Source of the DNA: Panonychus citri
Lineage: Eukaryota > Arthropoda > Arachnida > Trombidiformes > Tetranychidae
Direction: 5' to 3'
Assembly (NCBI RefSeq): GCF_014898815.1
Contig: NW_026515468.1
Location: forward strand, 1,550,001-1,614,000
Length of the DNA stretch: 64,000 bases
Part shown: positions 51,294-58,894 of the stretch, piece after piece
Numbering within the stretch: position 1 is the first letter of the stretch
Layout: every line of letters begins with the position of its first letter
Position numbers and translations under genes: made by a program
The notes under the pieces: generated by a model
Seen by the model: only the letters and a program-made list of their open reading frames with translations
Told to the model about the DNA's origin: nothing
The model's database searches: none

Positions 51294-51513
51294 TGTTGAA
51301 CTTTTATGAGTAATAGTATTAAAGATCAGATCACTTTTTTGATTAGATTTTATTGACTTCAAAGACAAGAGAAGGGGAAATTCATCCCAACTGATCGATA
51401 CATTTAGTTTACTTCGTATTATAAATAATTATTATCTTCATCTTCATCTGTATCTTCATCTTCACCATTTTTAGATTTGTTTACAACTCGTCTCTCTTAC
51501 AAGAGACGAGTTG
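51294..51513 (-). repeat. 5' LTR of the pol-less element
   Basis: 220 bp, direct repeat of 46873-47103. It has an 8-bp deletion near 51347 and an interrupted CTTCAT tract relative to the other copy. The terminal hairpin stem (ACAACTCGTCTCT) is kept apart from its outermost pair, while its loop differs (CTTACA instead of TTACC). Confidence 0.75.
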
Positions 51514-52015
51514 CTGGGTTTGCATGTAATTAATAATAATTACAAATACATACAATTACAAGTCACAAATAATTATCTACATGAGACATCTTTCTGCTTT
51601 ATAATTATTATTAAACATCTTGTATCACTTACGTGATTTAAAACAATAAACTGAACAGATTACTGATAAGAACATCATAAACTGAATATTTTATTTCTTA
51701 TTCAGATTCAGTTAACCTGGAAATGAGCTCGAGCAAGCAGTTTTATACTACTCACTTCAGCCTACTACAGCCAATTTTTCTGATTTGAACCTTCCATTAA
51801 AAATACACTGAAAATCTCAATCGTCTTTAAACTTTTGACGAGAAAATATTAATTTAACTTAAGGGATTAATTATTTAATCACTTCTTTAATAACAATGAT
51901 TTTTTTTTGTTTTTGTTATTGTTTAAAACTAACATGCTTATGGAATCTAAACCCTAACAATTAATTACCGGTTGACAACCATTAATAGCTGAAAATCCAA
52001 TTTAATTCAACCTAC
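51514..52015. other. non-coding stretch between LTR element and Tc1-like terminus
   Basis: AT-rich sequence; no gene or further repeat recognised. Confidence 0.4.
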
Positions 52016-52044
52016 CATTGTCCTAAAACTTTGGCCCAGGACTG
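52016..52044 (-). repeat. Tc1-like terminal inverted repeat, right
   Basis: Complement reads CAGTCCTGGGCCAAAGTTTT and the following AGGACAAT, flanked by TA on the outer side (52045-52046). It is similar to the left terminus at 46148, although the bases further inside are not similar. Confidence 0.45.
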
Positions 52045-52224
52045 TATTAGTATAAAATGCACATTCAATATCTGATTATAATCTTAATGAATTGACTTCA
52101 TGTTACGATGTATTGCAGAGCAACAAACAACTATTTGAAACAAATTTCAAAGTTGATAGTATTATAGGACGTAAGGATGTAAAGGTGTAAGAAGCAACCG
52201 TTTCCGCTCTTGCGAGCTAGCTTA

Positions 52225-52491
52225 TCAAAAACTATTCAGTAAACTATATTTTGACCTAAATATGCCGATAGATGGACAAAATGTGTAAGTTTTGTTTGGT
52301 ATTTTTAAAGATATGACAATAAAATCAGATTTCAACGATGGCTTTTCAGGACAAGTGATACATTTTATTTCAACGATTTCATTGGTTTTACAATGTATTT
52401 CACGGTAAATTTTTTTCGACCATTCAAGAACCCAGGGTTTATTGCGTAGGGTCAGAGCATTCGTTTTTTGTTTTGGCTTATAGATATCCAT
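52225..52491 (-). CDS. unrecognised 88-aa frame
   Basis: An ATG frame directly after a stop, Lys/Ile-rich, with a CITC pair and several aromatic residues. No family recognised and no splice sites noted. In AT-rich sequence 88 codons is longer than usual for chance, but evidence for expression is absent. Confidence 0.2.
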   Translation of the reverse strand: MDIYKPKQKTNALTLRNKPWVLEWSKKIYREIHCKTNEIVEIKCITCPEKPSLKSDFIVISLKIPNKTYTFCPSIGIFRSKYSLLNSF

Positions 52492-52674
52492 GTCTCACAA
52501 CAGTGTGATAAAGGAAATTTAGGAAAGTGAATATTTGCAATGAATTTTGCGCATAAATTCGGTGCTTTACAATGATAGTGATTCAATTTTTTTGTATTTT
52601 TTGTAGTTGTTTTTTCGGTTTTTTGTATATGAATATTTACATATAGCGCGATGATATTCAAAGTGATATTTTAA

Positions 52675-53160
52675 AATATTTCCATAATTTATTCCCTTCT
52701 TTGGTCTAGAAAGCTTTGTCGGTTTCAACAATTCGAAGTAACCTTTTTAGTCCCCTTAGCGACAGTTTTTATCCTTAGCCCCGAATATAAGTTACTCGAT
52801 TTCCATTCTTGGCCCACCCGAACCACGAATGAAAACCTAAAAATGTCATTAATCCAAACTAGACTGATCAAAGAGAAGGTGAGAAGAATAATCGCTGCAA
52901 GGGAGTCCGCCGAATTAAGTTACCAACTCTTATTAGATGTAGGGATAGAAAAATTATTCAAAAATAGAACTGATTTAACCACCGTAAAAATTAGATCCCT
53001 ACTCTGTAGCTTGGGTCGAACCTGCCAAGTGATCACCTTCGGGTACAATGAACATAATATAGTTCCCTTCTGGTTATTTACCATCACTGTCATCATCACT
53101 ATTTTATCCTTCATTACCCTCATCATCATCTTTAGTATCAAAAAGAAGAAGCGAGTCTAA
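52675..53160 (+). CDS. unrecognised membrane-anchored protein fragment (105 aa from ATG; frame open for ~162 codons)
   Basis: The frame is open from after a TAA at about 52674; the first ATG is at 52843, giving 105 aa. From the ATG a charged helical region (RLIKEKVRRIIAARESAELS) and a middle with two Cys lead to one strong C-terminal membrane segment (FWLFTITVIITILSFITLII). It ends in a short basic tail KKKKRV. This is a tail-anchored or type I membrane layout like the end of many envelope-type or cell-surface proteins. The part before the ATG is also open and hydrophobic in places, so the true start may be upstream. No family recognised. The flanks are unusually C-rich for this window, hinting at a transferred or mobile origin. 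Confidence 0.35.
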   Translation, partial: NISIIYSLLWSRKLCRFQQFEVTFLVPLATVFILSPEYKLLDFHSWPTRTTNENLKMSLIQTRLIKEKVRRIIAARESAELSYQLLLDVGIEKLFKNRTDLTTVKIRSLLCSLGRTCQVITFGYNEHNIVPFWLFTITVIITILSFITLIIIFSIKKKKRV

Positions 53161-54711
53161 ACGAACAACCCATCCGCCAAAGATCCCATCCAATTAGCCC
53201 GTTGACGTTTAATTAGATCCATCCCAAGATTCGACTTTCTTCCGTCCATCGCCAGTTTTTTCTGTCTGAATAGTCACCGTCGTCGTCTAAATACCATTAG
53301 TCCACCTTTGCCACTCATGTACTTAAGTACCGTCAGTCATCATTTACAAGTTATCCACATCGTCTAAGTATTGTTAGTTCACCTTAACAAGTATTCCTCG
53401 ACAGTTTACTATATTTAGTCCAAGTATTCTAGTGTTTCTAAGTTACTTTCATGAGTAATTATTGTTAGTCCGATGAAAATCTAAGAAAGTCGTATGTTAA
53501 TTGTTCCAAGTTCTAAGTAAAAGTTTATTAATTAATCATTTGAATTTATTCCAAACTTTTTGAAGAGAAGGAATCATCCCTCTACAATTCGAAATTCTCT
53601 TTGCGTGAGAATGAAAAATGGGGAAAGTTCTGCCATCGTTTAGGTTCTTTCACCTTGCAACAATAAGGACAAAACCGACCTTTTAAATGGTCTTGCACGG
53701 TTGAAAACCTGACCCAGAATCAATAGTGAGTAGTGTTAATCAGCTCTGGTGGTAAACGATTAATGAAAGGATGAGGGTTACTGGTTAGTCGGTTTTTATT
53801 AATAATATAGACTAACTCTGGAAATGTAACGAATTTCTTACTCGTTCATCCTTTTTAAAGAAATAACCGTATTAGGAAAATTATCAACATCATTTTCACC
53901 CTTTTATCATTTTCTTTTGCTTCGTTATAATTTTCCTCCTCGGCCTTGTCTTCTGCCAATATCATTCCGGCAATATATTCTCATTAATCCGTGAAGATTC
54001 GTGATTCGATTCATCGTCAAGACAAATAGAAAAATAACATTTTATTCCTTCAGATTGGACAAGTCACTTGATATCGAAGAAATTTCAGATACGCACTGAA
54101 AAGGTAAATAAGAAAACCAAGCTGTAGTATCAATAAATAGAGGCCAAAACCAAAGAATTCAAAAAACATTTAACAGAAATTACCTTGGAAAAATCGAAAT
54201 AGAACCTTGCAGTCATGATGTACAAATTATTAGTGTAAAATATTAGCAAAGATAAAAAGAAAGAAAAGTTAATTGGTTCAAAACAATAGAAAATAGAACA
54301 AAAATCAAGAGGCAAAATCAAAATAAACAAAGAAGAAACTTTGTGGTCGAAAACAAGAAGATGGAAACAGAAATGATCCCAGTGTTGTTGTTGTTAACTT
54401 TGACCGAACGGTCGAGTGATCTATCGAAAATTTCGATAAAATGTTTTTGTAACTTACCAGGGAAAGAAAAACATCCTCGATATCCTCAACAGTGAATTGA
54501 CCAGTCAGATATATTTGATCGATGTTCTTAATATCAGTGAAAAAATCGTGATGGTTACACCGCCGAGAATTTTCTGGGATGTAAATACTTTTTTTCTTCA
54601 GAAAATAGATTCTTTCAGTTATAAAGTGATTACGAGCATTCAATAATTCCGCCATCGAAATCCAAAAATACAAGCAAGTCTTAGACATTCAACTTTTTTG
54701 TACTTGTTGAG
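53161..54711. other. stretch without a firm gene
   Basis: 53161-53480 has a distinct C-rich composition with repeated GTCNTCTAAGTA-like words but no frame. On the minus strand an ATG frame (54305-54688) reaches a strong donor GTAAGTTAC near 54460. An acceptor-led short frame near 54040-54100 ends at a stop overlapping AATAAA, so a small two- or three-exon minus-strand gene is possible but not established. Confidence 0.3.
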
Positions 54712-55121
54712 ACTCTGAAATAGATCCAATGCTGATGTATCTTCTAGGTGATGGAGCTGGTTTAATTACAATGCGTAAGTTAGATCGCCGACGGAAGTAA
54801 CCAGAAGAAGTTATTGAAGGTGATGGCGTAAGCTCGTGATCCCTTTCTGTTACTGATGTAGAGCTTGATGATGATTGTGCATATGATGAGGCAAATGACT
54901 ACAACTTGACTTTGATACTTTTGTTTGAACCAACTATTGAATTAGCCAAAACAGCTTCAACAAATAAAGGTTGTCCTAGGGACGGAAGCATCTTTTGCCA
55001 GCTCAGCGTGAAGTCTCATGAATTGTGTCAAGTCAAGTCGCTTCAATGTATATTCAACCGCTGTCTGGAACTTATGAATGAATCACAAACACCACATTTT
55101 GATGACATTTTCAAGTATTAA
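54712..55121 (+). CDS. possible last two exons of an unrecognised plus-strand gene
   Basis: Candidate exon 54712-54774 ends in ATGC|GTAAGT. After an 87-bp intron, candidate exon 54862-55121 continues in phase from a GTAG acceptor and is open for 86 codons to a TAA. An AATAAA follows within ten bases. The second exon is acidic at first (LDDDCAYDEANDYN), then Cys-containing (VKSHELCQVKSLQCIFNRCL). I do not recognise it. Much of the same DNA is also open on the minus strand as a Ser-rich frame (54693-54902), so the strand is uncertain; the splice sites and poly(A) signal favour plus. Confidence 0.3.
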
Positions 55122-55334
55122 ATAAAAAATGAGGCTGTGGTACGTAGAAGATAAAAAATAATAATAATAGAAAAAATATAGTTTAATCGAAACAATAACA
55201 TGTAAGAAGAAAAGACTTTTTTTAATTTTGCAACGGCCCCTTACAGATAGCAATTAGGGAATAGCCCCTTAAAAATTTGCGTTTATGACTTAACTAGATA
55301 ACAATCTTGAGTCATGATCATTGTCTCTTAACAG

Positions 55335-55485
55335 GTCTATCGGCTAATTCTTCAGCTACGCGAACGATTAAATGAACGCCTCGCAAAAGTCATAGGGTCA
55401 ATTGCCGCCTACTTGGTAGAGAATATGTCTCTGGCGGGGACTGGTGAGCCTCGAGTACATACCCAGTCCCTTCTGCAGTATAATG
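55335..55485 (+). CDS. possible internal coding exon, unrecognised
   Basis: Between CTCTTAACAG and the donor AATG|GTAAGC lie 151 bases open for 50 codons: an amphipathic helix (LQLRERLNERLAKVIGSIAA) then a Gly/Ser/Pro-containing part. G+C is clearly higher than the surroundings, as in real exons here. The mariner insertion begins 148 bases downstream, so the next exon may lie beyond it. An 8-bp hairpin (GGGACTGG with CCAGTCCC, 55436-55470) lies within, so a structured RNA is an alternative. Confidence 0.3.
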
Positions 55486-55632
55486 GTAAGCAGACATTGA
55501 GCTTAGGTTTTAGGAATTTAAACAAATCATTAATCTTAATGGAAAAATTACGAGAGGAATATAGAAGATGATGGCTGATTGAGATGATTGACTTTTTATT
55601 GTTCATACAGTTAAAACAATACTATAATGATA

Positions 55633-57163
55633 CAGTGTGTTTCTAAAAAGCGTTACGGACTTTGATTCTAAATAACTTTACAACGAAACATGGTATTTGC
55701 GAAATCTTTTCAGATTATGAAAATTCAAAGTTTAATTTATCAAATGATTACATTTTCAATATGTCCATCTTCGGCATTTACAATAAATTGTAATCGGCGG
55801 TAAAAGTTACCCATCACTTTTGTGAGTGTATTTTCGTCAATTTTTCCGCGGCATTTTTTATCTCAACCTTCAGTTGATTAATGTTTTTGGTTGATTCTTA
55901 TACACCTGGTCCTTGAGATATCCCCAAAGGTAAAAATCACACGGATTTAGATCAGGTGAGTATGGTGGCCACTCAATTGCTTCAGGATAGATTTTTTTAT
56001 AATCCAATGAGATAACTCTTCTTCCGAATGTTTTTCTGAGAAACTCAAACACCTCCTCTTTTCTATGAACTCTGGCTCCATCTTGCATAAAAGTAAAATT
56101 GTCAATAGATGCTCTTTCCTTAGCAAACGGGACGAAATCGTTTTTAAGCATTTCAAGGTAAATGGATGAGGTAACGTTTTCGTCAATAAAAACCACTGGG
56201 GTTGTTCCTTTAGCACAAATTGCCATCCAAACAGTCACTCTCTTTGGATGAAGAGGCGTTTCGAGTATGAAATGCGGGTTTTCTGACCCCCAGATTCGCC
56301 AGTTCTGTTTATTGACAAATCCGTTCAACCAGAAATGACATTCGTCAGAGAACCAGATTTTGTTATAATTCAACTTCTTTTGGTCGATCTTGTCCATTAG
56401 AAAGTTAGCGAACTCGATTCGTTTCTCTATTGCCGCTTCCGACAACAATTGGTTCATTGAAATCTTGTAAGGGTGAAGTTTGAGAACATTCGAGACAATT
56501 CGATGAATTGACGATAGACTTACCTCGAATTTCGCTGCCACTACTCGTAATGATGTTCGAGGATTGTCTCTATAAAATTCACTCACTTCTGCGATCTTAT
56601 CTTCAGTGACAGCCGTTGGTGGTCGGCCAGAGTGGCCTTTTTGGTGGTCGAGAACAGATCCAGTGGTACGAAAATTTTCATAATGCCTTTTAATGGTTAT
56701 TCGACTTGGCAAATCATTCATATTGAACGTACGTTTGAAACGACGTTGAACTTCAGAATAATTTTCTGTCTTGGCGTATTCAATAACCATGAAAACCCTT
56801 TGGTCGATGGGATAACGATAATCACTCATTGATTAGACTTAAATTCACAGTCAAGATAAAACTTTTTAATAAGATGTAAACACTTGATGTTGATCACTGA
56901 AAAATTCTCTTTAAAATGAGACTATGGATGTGTGATAAGATTCATTATGTAATTAGTAATTACGTTAATTATCTTAGAGAAATAATTATTCTAATTTTTA
57001 ATTAACTTGTAATTTAAGATGTGTTTACAAATTATGAAAAATTTTGATTGTTAATTGCAATTTGATCATCAATAGTCATTTCCTGTTTGTTTCATAACAA
57101 TACAGTTTCCAGGAAAAGAGTAATTATCAATCAAAGTCCGCAACGCTTTTTAGAAACACACTG
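55633..57163 (-). mobile_element. mariner-type DNA transposon
   Basis: A 1531-bp element bounded by 35-bp terminal inverted repeats (55633-55667 and 57129-57163, one mismatch) starting CAGTGTGTTTCTAAAAAG. TA target duplications lie outside (55631-55632, 57164-57165). Encodes one transposase on the minus strand. Nearly matching termini point to a fairly recent insertion, but the transposase 3' end is frame-broken, so this copy is probably immobile unless helped. Confidence 0.95.
55740..56829 (-). pseudogene. mariner-family transposase, frameshifted at the C-terminus
   Basis: Cut-and-paste DDE transposase that would bind the element ends and insert at TA. The ATG frame at 56829 gives 319 aa before a stop at about 55870. 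The N-terminus holds two helix-turn-helix regions (about 20-60 and 75-115, including GRPPTAVTEDKI). Catalytic acidic residues are D162 (WFSDECHF), D250 (FMQDGARVH) and D298 (SPDLNPCD). The last two are separated by 47 residues, more than the 34 of classical mariners or 41 of the rosa-type group, owing to extra residues around YKKIYPE. After the stop, coding similarity to the family's usual C-terminal end continues in two other frames down to a stop at 55740-55742, implying two small indels. Catalytic core intact, tail broken. Confidence 0.9.
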
Positions 57164-57234
57164 TATGTAAACATTGTAATCTAGTCACGTGAGTCAATAG
57201 TTTTTAGCGCGCTTTTCAAATACATTGTAATGCA

Positions 57235-57789
57235 TGTAATGTAAATAGCATTTTAGAGAAAGAAAACAAAAGGGATTTTAAGTTCTCTTTCTCTCCTCTT
57301 TCTCTTGTTTTCTTTTCTCTTTCTTTTCCTCTTTCTTTCCTCTTTCTTTTTTGATTTAATTTCTCTCTCTCTCAACCTACAACTAATTAGCTAATTGTTG
57401 ACAAACATTTATAGTCATTGTTGATGTTGATCAACCACAACAACAACAGGCTAACAAAATTAATTTTGTTGATCAACATTAATTGTTGATGATGATGATG
57501 ATTGAATTGTTGATGATAATCAACAACAACAACAACAACAACAGTCAGTTGGTGATTAGTTAATGATGGTGATGGTTGATTATAATCATGTTGATGATTA
57601 ATTTAATTTGTTTTAATTTGTAATTAATAAAGATTAAATTGCTTGTTTAAATTTAGTTAATTAATTAATTCCTTTTCAGCATCGATTGGTTATTATTTCC
57701 AAGGAAGTGTTTAATTGGAATTCATATTCAGTGATAATTTCGTATTGGAATTATTTCTGTGAATTTCTGGCTGAAGCTCTTTCCTTATA
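57235..57789 (+). repeat. 5' LTR of the gypsy element
   Basis: 555 bp beginning TGTAATG. It holds a CTTTCT-type pyrimidine stretch (about 57287-57380), a (CAA)n run (about 57521-57543) and several GATGATG words. Would carry the promoter; no TATA box is certain. Confidence 0.95.
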
Positions 57790-57822
57790 AGTCGACAGGA
57801 TTATCATCTGTCGGTGATAATC
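57790..57822 (+). other. primer-binding region with interlocking inverted repeats
   Basis: Directly after the LTR, where the primer site should be, there is no TGG. Instead AGTCGACAGGATT resembles the inner part of the tRNA-Ser-type primer site known from the 17.6/297 group, minus its leading TGGCGC. CGACAG pairs with CTGTCG, and GGATTATCA with TGATAATCC. The two pairings interlock (A-B-A'-B'), so a pseudoknot could form. Confidence 0.45.
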
Positions 57823-57996
57823 CATTGGATTAATTTCTTTTTATTGGTAATCAATTAATTGATTGATTATCAATTGGAATCAATTGGAATCAATTGGAAT
57901 CAACCAAACCAATTGCTGAACCAATCGCTGAACCAATCACTAAGCCAAACTCTGAACTGTTTCAATCCAAACCTTTAAAGTTAATCAACTTATACC

Positions 57997-58866
57997 ATGG
58001 CTGAAGATCAATCTGATCAAGGTGATCTATCTTTTCCTCAGGATGAATCAATTTATCAACCGGAACCTCGAATCAATCGACCACACCGACTGAAGATTTA
58101 TACCGGACTTAAGAAAAATGTCTCAATCGAAAATTGGATTAAGCTCTTTGAGTCGGCTGGTAAACGATATGGCTGGTCCGAAGAGGTGATGCTCGATATT
58201 CTTGGTGAATATCTTGATGAGGATCCATTGGATTTCTATCTCTGCGAAAGAGACACATCAACTTGGCCAGAGATGAAGATGAAGCTAATCAATCGCTTCG
58301 GGATTAAAACTGTCGAGCCCATTCTCGAATTTCTCCATCTCAAGTTTGACCGATGTAAGGATGTGGTAACTTACTTTGAATCCAAGCGACGGTTGGCCAA
58401 TAAAGCTGGACTATCTGAGGATCATGCTGTTACCATTATGATTGACAGCCTCACTGGTAGACTTCATGATTGTTTCCTTGGTCATCGAGTGAAAACATTT
58501 GACCAATCCTTCACCACCGCCAAAACTGCTGAAGGTCAACTCGCTCAAGGCAATCATGGTCACTCCAGTCAACAAGGTAATGGTCATGGGAGTCCTCAAC
58601 GAAACTATCAACAGGGTAAACCTCGAACCAATGATAAGAAACCATTCAATGCTCAACAACGAGGTCAAGTCCAAGCCAACGGCAAACCTTTTGTCAAACG
58701 ACCACCCAAAAGTGCTTGTTGGACCTGCATCAACATTGGGAAACCAGATCAATACCATTGGTCTGAGGATTGTCCAATTAAGAAGGGCATTCAGGTCAAA
58801 GTCAACTTTGTCCAAGCTGAAGATTCCGATTCCAATTCTGCTGATTCTTCCCAACATTTAAACTAA
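57997..58866 (+). CDS. gag: gypsy Gag protein (289 aa)
   Basis: Structural protein that would form the virus-like particle and bind the element RNA in the cytoplasm. The frame starts at CCATGG context (ACCATGGCT) and is intact. Residues about 30-170 form the capsid-like retrotransposon gag region (IENWIKLFESAGKRYGW, then FLHLKFDRCKDVVTYFESKR). Residues 180-240 are Gln/Gly/Asn-rich and basic. A nucleocapsid zinc knuckle lies at C241, C244, H254 and C259, with CX2CX9HX4C spacing longer than the usual CX2CX4HX4C. The stop codon is overlapped by a slippery heptamer that would feed ribosomes into pol. Confidence 0.9.
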   Translation: MAEDQSDQGDLSFPQDESIYQPEPRINRPHRLKIYTGLKKNVSIENWIKLFESAGKRYGWSEEVMLDILGEYLDEDPLDFYLCERDTSTWPEMKMKLINRFGIKTVEPILEFLHLKFDRCKDVVTYFESKRRLANKAGLSEDHAVTIMIDSLTGRLHDCFLGHRVKTFDQSFTTAKTAEGQLAQGNHGHSSQQGNGHGSPQRNYQQGKPRTNDKKPFNAQQRGQVQANGKPFVKRPPKSACWTCINIGKPDQYHWSEDCPIKKGIQVKVNFVQAEDSDSNSADSSQHLN

Positions 58867-58894
58867 TTGAGAGACTTGAAGTCAAACCCTCTCA
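58857..58894 (+). promoter_or_regulatory. programmed -1 ribosomal frameshift site (UUUAAAC) plus hairpin
   Basis: T TTA AAC (58857-58863) sits in the gag frame immediately before its TAA stop and matches the classic X XXY YYZ slippery heptamer. Slipping back one base continues into the open pol frame. Four bases after it, TGAGAG (58868-58873) can pair with CTCTCA (58889-58894), a downstream stem as usual for such sites. Confidence 0.85.

Larger units (their letters stand above)
46873..51513 (-). mobile_element. pol-less LTR retroelement with gag-like gene (TR-GAG-like)
   Basis: Direct repeats of 231 and 220 bp (46873-47103 and 51294-51513) bound 4.2 kb. Read on the minus strand, the first repeat ends in CA and is followed two bases later by an 18-nt sequence starting TGGTCCGTCGA, complementary to a tRNA 3' end including CCA. 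That fixes the orientation as minus and identifies the repeats as LTRs. Inside are a degenerate gag-like frame with a zinc knuckle (47123-48732), a ~2.5-kb leader with repeated hairpins, and an antisense basic ORF. No protease, reverse transcriptase, RNase H or integrase motif was seen. No convincing target duplication remains. It is either a non-autonomous gag-only element or an old internally deleted copy. Confidence 0.65.

Noticed and set aside
46873..51513. Helitron reading of the terminal hairpin plus CTGG
   Set aside because: A 3' hairpin followed by CTRR occurs at one copy only; no Rep/helicase is present, and the tRNA primer site favours an LTR element.
54305..54902. Minus-strand pair of frames (Ser-rich frame, then an ATG frame starting directly after its stop)
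   Set aside because: Compact layout looked virus-like, but the upstream continuation needs two frame changes and the plus-strand splice model explains 54712-55121 better; kept only as an alternative.
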